Shown: in pieces, positions 35,505 to 48,201 of the stretch | How the letters are laid out: each line of letters opens with the position of its first letter | Position numbering within the stretch: the first letter of the stretch is position 1 | Assembly: GCA_025677825.1 (NCBI GenBank) | Contig: JAIXMO010000002.1 | Coordinates: forward strand, 124,001 to 188,000 | DNA from: Helicostylum pulchrum | Taxonomy: Eukaryota > Mucoromycota > Mucoromycetes > Mucorales > Mucoraceae | Direction of reading: 5' to 3' | DNA: 64,000 nt | Made by a program: the position numbers and the translations under genes | The notes under the pieces: model-generated | The model's input: only the letters and a program-made list of their open reading frames with translations | The model's database searches: none | Told to the model about the DNA's origin: nothing

Positions 35505-36167
35505 CGCTTTTGAAAAAAAAAAAAAAACTAAAAAAGGTGAATCATATCCTCCCTCCTCAGACATTTTTCTTTTTTAGATCAAGATAGCTACGATATGATT
35601 GGCTAGTTCAACGATGCTGTCATTTCGAGCGTAGTTTGTTCAATGCTGGACATTCGATCTACGACTTCAAATCAGAAATGGTTTCAGTGTTTCGATAGTT
35701 TCAGTGAAGCATTGGCAGAAAAATATACAGAAAGAAAGCTTACAGAGAACTCTAAACTCATGCGAGTTTTTCTGTATCTTTTTTTAATGTGTACGAAAGC
35801 ACGATTGTCAATAATAAACTTTAATTACAAGAAATAGGCTTTTTACACAGGGCAGAAAACAACCCAGTGGCCACATCAATATTTTATATATCATTATGTT
35901 CTTTTTCTTCTTCTTTTAAAAATGAATTCATACACGAGCAAAAAAAAAAATATTTTTATAAAGTATGTGCGCATCTTTTCAAACGAAGCTTTTTTTCCTG
36001 TGGTCTGCTAGTGCAAGCGGATACGGTTCGTTTAAAACTGGAATAACCACAGCAAATAAAAGGTAATCGACCGTGTAAATTGACCGTGCATCAAAAATTT
36101 CCCCCAAAGAAAATCGCAAAGGATTGTAACTCCTCAAAAACGAAAAAAAAAAAGTAAGTAAGGCATA
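35505..36167. other. Upstream region of DUG3
   Basis: No supported gene. A 64-codon frame at 35643-35837 has ordinary amino-acid composition but no homologue I recognise and no splice context. A ~38-bp segment at 36064-36101 recurs inverted at 38432-38470. Confidence 0.5.
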
Positions 36168-38012
36168 TACAGTAGCGGCTCTATCTAAGGGTGGCTGAAA
36201 TGCGGAAGAAAATCTACCCCTATATCGAACATACCCTTATTATCGAGCAGTGAGTAATTACTTATAAAGAAAAAAAGCTCACTGAGATACCTGATTTTAA
36301 ATAATCGCTCACGTAAGAAATCACTGCTGAAATTAGCAGCTGTAATAAATATTGGTTTTTATTTTTACAGAAACGGGAAATGCGTTTTGGTCCCAAGTTT
36401 TTTAATATAAAGTAGTTTTTTTAAGTATATCTTTGATAAAAAAAATTAAAAACGTACTCTTTTGTTTTTTTTTCGATTTTCGCTTTAGGGGGTCAACCCC
36501 TTTTGTGTTTTTTGTGGTTATTTTATCATTACTATTGATCCAATTTGCCTATCTTTGTGGGAAAACCATGGATAGCATGGAGCTTGTTTGGCGCTTTTAA
36601 TCCATTTTAAATAATACTTGTAGTGCAAAAACTGAAAGAGTAATCGCTGTTTTAGACCTTTATTTTGGGGGTAGAAAAGTTTACTTTTTAGTGTAACAGC
36701 GTGTAACCATTTTCAGAACTTCGCGATTACGTAAAATATAGTTTTTTATTACCGTGTCTGGCTATAGCACCGAATGTAGATATTTAAAAACTACATATTG
36801 CTACATCAAAAACTGGGCGAGAAAACGCGCTTTAAAGAAATCGCTATTTTAAGGACCGCTTAACTCAAATTTTAGCGGAAAAAAAACGTCTAAAACGGTG
36901 ATTATTAGTTCAATATTTTTATTAAAAATATGATTTTAGATGGATTAAATGTGCCTAAAAGAGCACTTTATTATCAATGTTTTTTTCGCAAATAGAGAAA
37001 AAGTAGATATTGAGTAATTTCAAAATAACCATAAAAACACAAAACGGGTTGACCCCCAAAATGACCAAAAATGATCGACTGAAGAAAAAAATTAAAAACT
37101 GAGAAAAATATAAAACAATATGCAGTTTTAATTTTTGGTATTAGAAACAACATCCTAAAGACTGACTTTTACTAAGTAATGTGGGCAAAATAATTATTTC
37201 CTGATGTTTAATCATACAAAGAAAACACCTTATTTCGATCACCGAAAAATGACCTTTTTTAGAAGTTACTTCTAAACCTTTACTTAAAAACACGCGTTTT
37301 TAAGTCGATAATGGATTAACAACAATCTATGGTGTTACTCTAAATAGTTCTTGAGCTTTTCCAAGTTACTGTACAAAAAACTATGATGTGTATTGTTTTT
37401 TGCGAGAGTTCAAACATTAAAATTATGTTAAATTCTATTAAAATTTTTATTGATGTCAATTAAAATAGTACAAAGCTATTTATTGGAATACCGCATAACA
37501 ATGCATTTAAAAACTGCTAGCTATGGCATATAGAACTAAAAATTATCCTTATGTTCACTTTATTTGGCTTGCACCGTATTCCTTTCCAATTTTTCATCAC
37601 TTGGAAACAGTCTGTATTTATTTACTTTTCCTAGTTAAATTTCTGCTGATACGCGCTCCATTCTGGTATACATTGACCGTCTTTGTACTTCAATTTACTT
37701 TGTAAGGCTTATTTTATTATCCTCTCTTTATCAGTTTGGTTATTATCTCTTTTTTGGTTTAATAACATTGGTTTGATAGTACACTTTTGAAGACTGGACG
37801 CTTTTATATAAATAAGTCTTTTTTTATTATCACTTTTAAATTTATTTTATATATTTAGTAGTTTTGTGAAGTTGGATTCCACCCTTAAATCAAATTAGTG
37901 GTGATATAGAGGCGTTAAAGCGGGGGGAACCGAAAAGATGTTCTGGAGAAAGTCACCCTTAAATCGATCTTACTCTTAAATCAGGTCACCCCTAAATAGA
38001 GCCGCTACTGTA
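36168..38012. mobile_element. Complete non-autonomous Tc1/mariner-like element (copy 3)
   Basis: The ends are TA-CAGTAGCGGCTCTATCTAAG (from 36168) and, read inward from the right, TA-CAGTAGCGGCTCTATTTAG (to 38012). The inverted repeats are ~26 bp and are flanked by the TA dinucleotide expected of Tc1/mariner target duplication. Behind the right terminal repeat are further copies of the same word (CACCCTTAAATCGATC, CTTAAATCAGGTCACC). The 1.85-kb interior matches copies at 80-812 and, inverted, 55685-57474, but encodes no transposase. Compared with copy 1, about 500 bp (about 37408-37925) is extra. Confidence 0.8.
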
Positions 38013-38100
38013 GTATAATAAAAAAAAGAAAAAACCTGATAGGATACTAATCCAACTTTTACTAGGTTGCTACTGACAAAATTCCGTTTGTTATCAATTC

Positions 38101-38262
38101 ATGGACGAGTTGATAAAACACACTATCTCCATCAACAACAATTACGGTGCCGGTACTTATGTATCCTGCAAGGTATACTTGGAAGTAATTTGATTACTTT
38201 GGCTGATGACATAATTATACAAGATAACCAAAGTAGATATTTTTCATAGTAAGTCTTTAGTC

Positions 38263-38293
<31 letters not shown>

Positions 38294-38466
38294 CCTTTCT
38301 GTCCCCAATTTTTTTCAATATTAGCTCTTACCAGACGAAGTCTCTAGAATTTGTGAGTTTCTTTATCTCTTCAAGCAGTTTATTATGGAGCATTATTTCG
38401 GTAGAGCAAACCTCTCTTTAATAAAGAGGAAATTCTTGATGCACGGTCAATTTTACACGGCCGATT
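38101..38466 (+). pseudogene. Coding-like remnant, unknown
   Basis: Two separated segments look protein-coding: MDELIKHTISINNNYGAGTY (38101 on) and LLPDEVSRICEFLYLF..., ending KRKFLMHGQFYTAD and a stop (38326-38466). A 29-nt T run (38265-38293) and a further segment (SNLITLADDIIIQDNQSRY) lie between them. I could not join them without a frame break. The last ~35 bp recur inverted at 36064-36101. Not recognised. Confidence 0.3.
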
Positions 38467-41300
38467 AAAAAAAAAAGTCTGACGTATTACTTACTTTTAT
38501 AGATAGCCGTTATTCTAAGAAGAACGGTATAGATTTGTAATTACGAACATAAAAAACGAAAAACAAAGAACAAAACATGAAAGCGAAAAGACAAAAACGA
38601 TGCAAAGTAATAAATGGAAAGAAAAAGAACAAAGACTTGATATGTTCTGTAACAAATACGAAGGCTATCATGTTCCCGATATACTTTGTCATAGCGCACA
38701 ACTTCTTTTTCAATAGACATTTCCCCCATATTCTCTACTACTAGTATCAACCAATACAATACTGAATTCAATATTTTTACCTCTTCCTCCCTCTTGACTG
38801 AAAGAAGAGAACGATTGGACCGTGACGGAGTCACTACTCGATTTCGTTCACCTTCCCCCCTTTTTTTTATTGCGCCCATCCTATATGTCCAAATAAAAAA
38901 ATCTACCCAGAAATACATTTAATAACCAAATCTGTATATTTAAGATGAACCAAGATACAAGTATAGACTAAATGTACGACCTTTCTCTACACTGTTATAA
39001 TCTACTACAGCAAAAAAAAAAAATTTAAGCATATCACCTGGCAGTTCAAAGTTACACAGCTCAGCAGCAATTTTCACACGTTTTATTTAAACAGGAAATC
39101 TCTGATGGAGTAAAAAAAAAAGTCGCGGTAGATAAAAAAAAAAAGCTAGTTATGGTTTGGAAGTTATATACGCTATACTAAAGAACCGGTTGTCAACAGG
39201 TTCCCCCTCCCCGTAAGTAAAAGATTAAATGAGCTATAAAAAAAATAAGGATATATATCAACTACTGTTATGCGAAATTGATATGAAGTGTCAGAAAACT
39301 CACCGGCATTGATGCCGTAACCGAAACATCGAAAGCCTTTAAAAGCAGCTAGAAATTACAACGCGCGAACTTCTTTACTAAAAAAAAAGGGATTTTTTAG
39401 TAGTAGATAACTCTAAAAGCGAAATTCCTCCCTGTTCTCTGCTAGGGAATATACAAAGTACAATTATCGTAGGTACATGGTAGCAGTTATTTTATAATAG
39501 CTCGTGTGTATTTTACTTTTTGCTCAGTAAAAAGGGGAAACCCAGCAACATTTTGTATCACCTAGTATATAACGAATTTTTTTTTTGCAGTTAAAAAAAA
39601 TATATACCATGTTCTGAGTAACAGCAAATTCTGTTGATTTCAAATTTCGGAAGGATATCTTACATTTATAAGCGGGCCTATGTATACATATTGATCCGGT
39701 GCATCCTGCTTGCATACGCAACAGCAACAAAAAAAGCTCTTGTGCATAGCCTGCTGCTTGCTGTATTTCTAGACGAATCTAGAAAAAAAAAGGTACAAAA
39801 AAAGGTTCACGGGGGGATTGTTTTAAACAAATGTCAGGAGCCTGTTCTTTGTACTGCCACGAAATAAACTTCAAAAGCGTTACGGAAGTACAACCATCAA
39901 TAAAAGCGGGTGCAGTAGTATCACTATATATATATGTATATGTATATATATATTTGCAACTAGTGCTTAAAAAAAGTATATTCAAGGGTGGGAAAAGAGA
40001 GAGAGACATGTATTTTCTCGGATTTTGTTATATCGCGGAACTATACAAAAAGCAAATCGACTCACTTTTTAAACTTTTTTTTTTTTTTTTCGTTTTGTTT
40101 CATCCCTGTTTTGAATTTTTTTTTTTGTCAAGAACCATTTAAAATAGAACATGGTCTGGTTCAAAATGGCATTGCATTTTCTTGTGTAACAATGCGCGGT
40201 TATAGGTTTTGCAAAAGGGTAGCGTAATCATTTTGGTCCACTAAAATGCCAGTAGTAAAAATAAGTGTACGACCATGCTTATTTTGCCACCTCTCTCAAT
40301 TACCAATACGCCTTGCATTATTTATACCTTATACCAAAACAAAAAGCTATCACCGTTGCAATTGCTTAATATTATAGACTCCATCTTGGTCACGCACCTA
40401 ATTGTTTGTGTGTCCAGAGGCTGATTCACAAGCCTTTGTGTTACATGAAAACCAAACTGTCTTATTATCACAAAAAGCTGATTAATAAAAAAAAGTGATG
40501 CTTTTTTTTTTTTTTTTTCCTTCTGTTTTTTCTTAAATTAGCGCTTTGACCAATTATTCGCCTCGTACTTGTAAAAAAAAAATATATATGTTCCAGTAGA
40601 TTTTTGTTTCTCGCTTTTATTTGTCGATGATCTATTTACTTTTTGTTAAAGAGTTTAACTAAATAAAGTAAAACAGTAAAGTAAATATTTTGAAAAATGT
40701 TATTTCATGAAACGTTCATTTCGGAGTACAGGCCAAAAAAAAAAAAGCTTAACAGAAAAAAAAGGGTAACAGGATTTTTATAATACATTTTAGTATTAAT
40801 GCATAATAATTTACATTGGATAATTGGATCTCGCAAATACAGCGCAAAAAAGCGATTAATGAAAAAACTCGGTATCTGACTCAATTTCTTTATTTGGTAA
40901 CAAAAGCAGTTTTGTTATGGATACCACGTTTGTGGAACGATTGGTTCCTAATGACTCCGCTTAATATTTTTTTGAGCAAAAAAATATTACGGGATTATTA
41001 TTGCAGTTGGAAGCAAAAAAAGCAGAAAACAAGAAAACTAACAACTGTAGATACACAAAATATTTATGTGTTTTTTTTCTATTTTTATATATATAAAAAA
41101 AAAGTGTTGCTTTTTACAAAGGTGAAAAACAGAGTTTTCTATTTTTGAACAAATTTTTTTTTTTTTTTGAATTTGTTTTCTGGAGATTCTATTTTGTGAC
41201 GCTGTTTAAATGACATGATCAGTACAAGTATATATTCGCTTAAACGCCTTTTTTTCTTCTTGTTCTTCTTCTTCTCTGGTTAACATAAAAAAAACATAAA
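38467..41300. other. Long AT-rich intergenic region
   Basis: 2.8 kb with only chance frames. Small palindromes occur, for example CGGCATTGATGCCG near 39303-39317, and alternating TA near 39925-39955. Probably contains the promoter of the HSF-type gene. Confidence 0.5.
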
Positions 41301-42602
41301 ATGCATCATAGATCAAATTCTTCTTCAGACTATCGTCTTGACACACAACCAGTAGACTCTAGAGCTTCTTTTTCCTCTACTTCTTCTCAATCTTATTATA
41401 CACCGAATAATGCTCAACAACAATTACCTCCTCCACCACCAAACACAACTCAAAAGCCTGCTCACACCAATACATTTGTTCATAAATTATACAAGTAAGC
41501 TTTTTTTTTTTCATATATTTCTCGAGTAAAATAGCATTAACTCTTTTTTGCTGCAGTATGGTAGTAGATAATCATTATCAGCATTTAATTTCATGGGCAT
41601 ATACTGGTTCTTCTTTTATCGTTTGTAACATTATGGAATTTTCAAGAGACGTATTACCAAAACATTTCAAGCATAACAATTTTAGTAGTTTTGTCAGACA
41701 ATTAAATATGTACGTACCCAAAAAAAAAAAACGATTACACAAAATAATCGCTAAATTTTAAATATATTTTAATAGGTATGGTTTTCATAAAGTAAATAAA
41801 TCTCCCAGAGGTCATCGTACTTTAGCAGAAAATCAGATTTGGGAATTCTCTCACCCAAAATTCCTAAGAAATCGTCCTGACCTTTTAGACGAAATTAAGC
41901 GTAAATCAATGGAAGCGGATACTGCAAGACGTGAGAATGGTGACCTTCAAAGTCATGTAGCCATGTTACAAGCCTCTCAGTCTGAAATGATTCAACAAAT
42001 TCAAAGTTTGTATGAAAACTTTTCTGAAGTGATTAAGGAATTGGAAGATACCAAACAAAAACAAGATAACCAAATGCAATTTATCAAGAGTATGATGAAC
42101 TATATATCACAACAAAACGGAGGTAATGTACTGTACTTCCTCTTTCTCTTTTTCTTTCTTTCTTTTTGTTGTTTGTTATACAAATATTCTAATCACTACT
42201 ACTACATATATAGGCCAATTACCAAATGAATTTGTTCATATAGATCATCAATTTGATGTCAAGCAAGAGAAACCACCTTCTATTTTCATTACATCGCATG
42301 AACCAAATAACAATAATAGTAGTAGTAATAACAATATATTGGACGATATGTTTGGCCGTTCATCACCGCTTTCTGTTCAAACCCAAAACCTTCACTGTAA
42401 TAATAATAATCGTTCAACCTTGGGTCCTTACGGTAATCAATTACCACCCAGCCCTAGTCCTAGCATGTTGGTCTCGGATGACGAACTAGATAACTCCATG
42501 TATTCTCCAAACTCACCTCATACTCCTCGAAACCAACAAGCTTATTCTTCCAACTCCTCTTCTTTTATGAATAATCCTCTCGATCCATTATCACACAGAT
42601 AA
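41301..42602 (+). CDS. Heat-shock-factor-type transcription factor
   Basis: Four exons: 41301-41494, 41557-41709, 41776-42122, 42214-42602. They give 360 residues. The N-terminus is Ser/Pro/Gln-rich (QQQLPPPPP). The HSF DNA-binding winged helix spans about 57-150 (FVHKLYNMV.., [39 protein letters not shown], then IWEFSHPKFLRNRPDLL). The recognition helix [13 protein letters not shown] is fully conserved, and an intron splits the LNM|YGF codons. A coiled-coil trimerisation region (about 160-225) follows, then an Asn/Ser/Pro-rich activation-like tail (PPSPSPSMLV, SPNSPHTPR). No response-regulator receiver domain is present, so it is not a full Skn7. Expected to be nuclear and bind nGAAn-type elements. 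Which of several mucoralean HSF paralogs it is cannot be told. Confidence 0.9.
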
Positions 42603-43320
42603 AATTATATATTTTCGTGTGTGTGTGTGGGTTTGGCTGGATCAACTAACACATTTTTGTACACTATTACTATTATCATTATTATTTATTCTTATATTCC
42701 TTTTTTTTTAACCTTTTTTTTTTAACCTTTTTTTTTTTCTTCTTTTTTTTTCCGCATTGTGATCTATTTACTTATTGTGGGATCATATTTTTTTTTTGAC
42801 GTGAAAATAGAATGTTCTTTTAATTTTACTTTGCAGCGAATAAAATAACTATACTAAAAAAGACTTTTTTTCTTCTTGTATCATATTTGTGAAAAAAGTG
42901 CTTAATCCCATACTTGGAATAAACCTTGTTTACATCCAATTCGTACAAAAATTTAGATCATCTAAATCCCCTGCTATGTTATGTTACCATGCAAACAAAG
43001 GTTTTAAGTAGTTGGCCAAGTTGTTTATCAATTCGTTCATGTGATTCCTTATCTTTATAATATACACATACAAGCATATGGCATGTAAGCTGTCCGTGTT
43101 TACATATACTAAATGTCACTGCATGAGATGTTTATTAACGTAGTAGCATTATACACTTTGAGTTCGTGATCATAAACAAATAAACCATTAGTTTCACATC
43201 CCGTCGTTTGATGTAACATACACACAGAAACTAATTTATGGGGTACCGAAATAACGTACATGTTTACCCCCTTTTTCTTCCTTTTACACCTTTTTTTTTA
43301 AAAAAAAAGACTATTAGTAT
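42603..43320. other. 3' flank of the HSF gene and upstream region of the Hsp70-like relic
   Basis: Contains a tandem (TTTTTTTTAACC)n stretch near 42700-42740 and a GT microsatellite at 42617-42629. No gene seen. Confidence 0.5.
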
Positions 43321-46300
43321 GGACGAAGTATATGATCTTCACCGGCATACACACTGCGTCGTTTTTCGTAAGTAGTCTCTTTATTGAAAAATAAGCTGGT
43401 TTTTGGGTGGTTTTTTTTTTTCACAAAAACATTTATTGTCATATAGGTATCATAGAGAACATAATTGGAAGTAATATTTTTTCTACTTCAACAAGGCACA
43501 ATGAGAAGAATATTTTTTCCTTTCTGTGAGTATATAGTACTCGAATACATAATTATTACGATTAACAATTTTTTTAAAAAAGGGAATATGATAATAGCTA
43601 TATCACTTATGATAAACAAAAATTGGGGGTTTTATCCTGGGGAAGAAAATGTGATAACGAAGATGGAGATACAGTACAGATCGACATATCTGGAGAGAAA
43701 TTACACCAACTCTTTAAAAAGGGTAAAGATAGTTGGAATGAAGATGATCTATTCTTCCTTAAAGCGGTATCAGACTTCCTTCGCCTATCCGTGGAAAAAT
43801 GGATGAAAGAAGAAAATAAAGATATAAAACAAATTAAAGATACCGACGCACTTCACTATGTAGTTGTTGTCCCGTCGGAGTGGGAAGAAGAAATCAGAGA
43901 AGTTCTGGTTCGACCTATTTTTGTTCGAGCCAATTTGGTATCAAAGGAAGATAACCGAGACAGGCTTTTATTTTGCACTGATATAGAATCCATCTATTAC
44001 TACATAATACAATATCAGTACTCCAACGATCTTAAGCTATCCCGTAATACAATTATAGGTAGAATTATTGTAGTGGAAGAGAACAAAGTGTTGATAAGGT
44101 TGAATTTGATTTTAATTGGAAATCCTCTATTTGATTTCTCTAACTCTTTGTTGTTTCCAAAACTCGTGGCTTCCAATTCATCATTTCTTACCACCAATGA
44201 TGTTAAAAACGGTATAAAAGAGTTTATAAAGATCAGATTCTCTTTCGATGCTTAAGAAGAAACTATTCAAAATATTATAGAAGAAATACCCACTGGTAGT
44301 TTTTTCGAGATAATTAGTATTCTGATATGAGATGAATCAGACAATATGTACTAACGGTTTATTATACAGAAAGATGAAGATAAAATTTCTTATTCAGAGG
44401 AGCCTTTCATTACTGACAAAAGTATATCTGAATTAGACAAAAAGTAGGAGGCACTTATAAAATCCATTCGGCCTATTGATATATGTGCTGAAATCAGTAA
44501 ACATTTGCCTAGTAACTTGAAACTTTTACTTCAAAACGATCTTGTGAAGGAGTACTCCCTTTTGAGGTTAAATTCCACACACCGGAAAGGAAACGTAGAC
44601 AAAGGTCTCTTAGACTGGTCAGAATATATGCTTGTGTATAATCGTATTTATTTTGGTTCGAACTATATTATGCCTAAATACTTTTACAATTTCGATTTCG
44701 ATTATCAAAATGTATTGAAAGGAGCTGTTCGATACTTATTTGACGCACTTCATAATTCTGACGTATACAGTAAACCGCGTATATTATCTACAGAACATTC
44801 GGCAACCTCTTCTTCGATATACCTAAAGTCAAAACCTGATGCTATTATGAATATAGGTACGCCAAAACTATGGGGTTTATGATCTCAGTACTGATAATTT
44901 TATAACTAGATATTTCGCTCGAGTTGACAATGTTATCGTTTTCACTTTTAGATGAAAATGGTTTAGTAAAAGATATTTGGGACCATGACTATTTTGTGCA
45001 TGATGTCTCGTAAGATATAAATACAAAAATTCCATAGGTATATATACTAATACAACACTAGTTTGCGCTCTATGGGTTCGTTCTTTATCTTTTCAGAAGT
45101 AACAACATTAAATGTCAAAAGTTCGTAAGTATATTCATGTATTCATGCGTATAATATATTTGACATCAATAAAAAAGAAAATTAACATTTAAATTAGATT
45201 TATCAATATAATTGACATCAATAACAAGAAAATTAACGTTTTAATTAGGTTTATTACGTCTGTCAAAGAGTACTTAACGGATAAATCTAATATGTCCTCT
45301 GGTGAATTAAATAAAGAAATGGAAAATATACTAAGCTTCGAGAGCCGTAATAAAGATTTACTGGTATCAACACAACAACAAGTATACATCAAAGCGTTTG
45401 TACGGATTTATATAATTTATATAAATTACATTGTATCAAAAAAGCTGCTAACAATTACAGCAAGTCATGCCAATATAAAAATCGGATATGCTATTACTAT
45501 AGACAGCATGTTGCTAAAAAGGTTATTTGGTACAGAAGACGATTTAAGAGATGTAATATATGCAAGTAACCTGGTACAAAAAGATGACAGTTACAAAAAA
45601 CTCAGAATTGCTACACACGGAGAAGAACTCTTTCCTGTAATCAAACAATCTTTCAACTTACAGTTTCCGCTCAAGTCTTTCTTTGTAGTAGCTCAATTAT
45701 ATGAAGATTACGTACAACCAACATTAAACCAAGTAGTAACTGAGTCCGGTTTAGAAAATGAATATCAGGAAGCAATTGTTATTCAAGAAGAAATGATACC
45801 AATTCCGAATATATATAAATCTTTGTGCTTCAACGTGTGGAACGGTATTATAGAAGATAGCAGCCTAATTCAATTATGCGACACACATAAAGGTTGCAAC
45901 AACTATGAATTGCTAGAAATATTCACCTTAGAAAACTAAGCAGAATTTACAAACAATCTTAAGGAGTTTATTTCTAAAAACGTAAGTAATCTAAAATAGC
46001 GTGGGCAATTATCATTCTCTTTATTATATAAAATATTAATTTATACTTTGCATAGATCCTCAACAAAACATTAAACGAACAAACAACAGACACAACCACT
46101 TTCTATCTAAGCACTTCATGTAACTGTAGAATTTGTTTAACGGTAAATGACATTACAGATATCTCTTTTAGATCAGTTTTACAAGATAGTATCTCTCTTA
46201 TATTCACTTCCTTGGTAAATAAGCAACTCTTTGGAAAATATAGAAATATTCAATATGTATTTCATTTGATACGCTTCAACTATAACCCACACTTCCAACA

Positions 46301-46994
46301 TATCCTTATGAAAATATTAAAAGACGAAACCGATGAATTTTTGTATGAAGAAAGAATCGACATAGCTCACTATACTATACCAGGATTATCAAATCAACTG
46401 TTGCAACCTGTTCTTCAGCAAGAACCATTTTTGTATAAGGCGTTTCAAGTGGGCATTTTATATCATGTCTATAGCGAAAATTATGGGTTTGGCGTCCACA
46501 CGCAAGACGATGACATATCTTATAAGTTTAAAAACAAGATATCAGATTCGGAAACCACTTCAATTAACGAAAAAACTGTGTTTCCATTTTTTAAAAAGGG
46601 AAATAGAATAAACAGTACTCAAATAAAGCGAGTGTTTTATTTGAGTTGTAAGTATAAAACTAACGTGTATGATTTTACAATAGGTAAGTAACTAGTGCTA
46701 GGAAAAGATTGGTTTGTAACTTATATTTTTACATTAGGATTGTTTAGACTAAAAGAGATGAATACTTTAAGATTTGACAGAACATTCCGTGTAAAGAACA
46801 AGTTAGAAAATGTTCGTGGACCTCGTTGTTATACAATTGATTATAGACCAAATCACTATACACCTTTTATAATTTCCATGCTTTACAAAGGACATTCGTC
46901 CTCCATTTCTTTAGCGGTAAAAAAGGTTGGTGGTGAGATAGAGAAGGAAAAGTGTGTTGCACTTGCTGAACCAATGACTTTGGCTCGTTTTTAA
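43321..46994 (+). pseudogene. Broken Hsp70/HSPA12-like (actin-fold) ATPase gene
   Basis: Plus-strand coding-like exons run from the ATG at 43321 (MDEVYDLHRHTH) to the stop at 46994 (ALAEPMTLARF). Blocks fit the large Hsp70-like family of Mucorales: YDKQKLGVLSWGRKCDN, HYVVVVPSEWEEEIREVL..I, NVLKGAVRYLFDAL, STSSSIYLKSKPDAIMNI-like, and VFPFFKKGNRI. Clean introns join several of them. However, in-frame stops occur at 44253 (TAA), 44328 (TGA), 44445 (TAG) and 45937 (TAA), each followed by continued good coding sequence. The N-terminal phosphate loop expected near the start (DFGTT-type) is missing. The intron end before 45250 carries a ~50-bp tandem duplication. The family call is from pattern memory. 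An unannotated set of extra introns could explain one or two stops, but hardly all. Confidence 0.5.
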
Positions 46995-47238
46995 AATTAG
47001 GACAATAAAATACACTACAGTTTCCCTTATCAATCAAATTAAATGTATATCATGTAGCTAAGCTTTCTTAGAATTGTACTCCTTTTGTAAAACACATTTA
47101 AAAGTTACAGTCGTTCCACTGCCAATTTTAAAAAAAATTGAGGGAGCGTAAAAAACTATTTTTGTGCTTTTAACAAAAAAAAAAACGTAGCTTGAAATTC
47201 GAACTTGCTTTTAAATATTATGAACAAGTACGAGAATC
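46995..47238. other. Short convergent intergenic spacer
   Basis: 3' ends of the two flanking relics meet here. No gene seen. Confidence 0.5.
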
Positions 47239-48013
47239 TCAAAGAGATTTAAAAGCCTGGAAAAATCCGCTTTTTCTTTTTATCAATTGATTTGATATCA
47301 CTACAAAGTAATCAGTACCTTTATGGGAATGTTGGAATAACAAAATAACCCTGTCTATACCCGGATCTGCTTCGGGAGATATAGAAACCAAAGCATATTG
47401 ACTCATTCTTACTTTCACTGAAGATACCAGAAGAGTACTATCGAATGCTCTCTTCTTGTCGTACTTGATACTTTTAGCACATTTAATATGAGTATCGACA
47501 TTTACTCCCGTGATACTCCACCACTTCAATAGAAGGGCTTGTAATTTGTAGCCATCATCGTAGTCGTTAATATTTGCTGCGTATTTGAAGCTAGCCAGGA
47601 TCTTCTCTAACCGTTTCTCATTATTGTCGGCATATTTCAAACCACAAGTCTGATAGTAGTCGTATGCTTCGTTCACAAAGAACATTGACGGCATTCATAA
47701 ACTTCTCTACGTTCATTTCTTTGCCACTCTCTTCAAACTTTACCTCGACACTTTTCCTCAACGCAATCATCGCAATCACAACTAAAATACTACTCGACTC
47801 TGAACAAACTTTGTATCTTAAACCATAACTGAACTCCGTGTTTATTTTTTTTGCTGTTGGAATAGTATTGATTTGTACGCATTGAGTCTCTTTATCAACC
47901 ATTTCGTCCTCTCCCCCTTTATCTATAAACAAAAAAATCTTGACAGCTCTCATTGGCCCAATTTCAATGTCATGAGTTTTTATTGGCCCAAAAAAAGTCA
48001 CAAGAAGCTGCAT
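47239..48013 (-). pseudogene. Frameshifted unknown gene
   Basis: On the minus strand an open frame starts at the ATG at 48013 (MQLLVTFFGPIKTHDIEIGP) and continues to ..GKEMNVEKFMNAVNVL. In the 47621-47694 overlap the coding sense moves to another frame: FFVNEAYDYYQTCGLKYADN and on to RKSGFFQAFKSL, stop at 47239. Both frames have balanced composition on either side of the switch, so one indel in about 47670-47700 is the simplest explanation (sequencing error or true decay). An intron is not evident there. I do not recognise the protein (about 245 residues if continuous). Confidence 0.45.
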
Positions 48014-48201
48014 ATAAAATACTCGGCGTTTTTTTCCCTTTTCCCTTTTTCCTTTTTCTTCCTTTTTTTTTCCAACAAGGTAAGTGGACATACATACATA
48101 CATATATACCATAAAGTCGCAGCTGCGCGAAGAGAGATAAAGAAAGAAATAAAGATAAGTATTAAAAAAAACACACACGTACGCACATAATTACAGTTAC
48201 T

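Noticed and set aside
35643..35837. 64-codon plus-strand frame upstream of DUG3
   Set aside because: Composition is acceptable, but there is no homologue, splice partner or promoter evidence, and it sits in the DUG3 upstream region.
38265..38293. 29-nt T run as a retroposon poly(A) tail
   Set aside because: Similar T runs occur at many intron ends and intergenic places in this window, and no flanking duplication was found.
38541..38918. 125-codon minus-strand frame
   Set aside because: Low-complexity Phe/Leu/Tyr tail, no recognisable domain, and no upstream signals.
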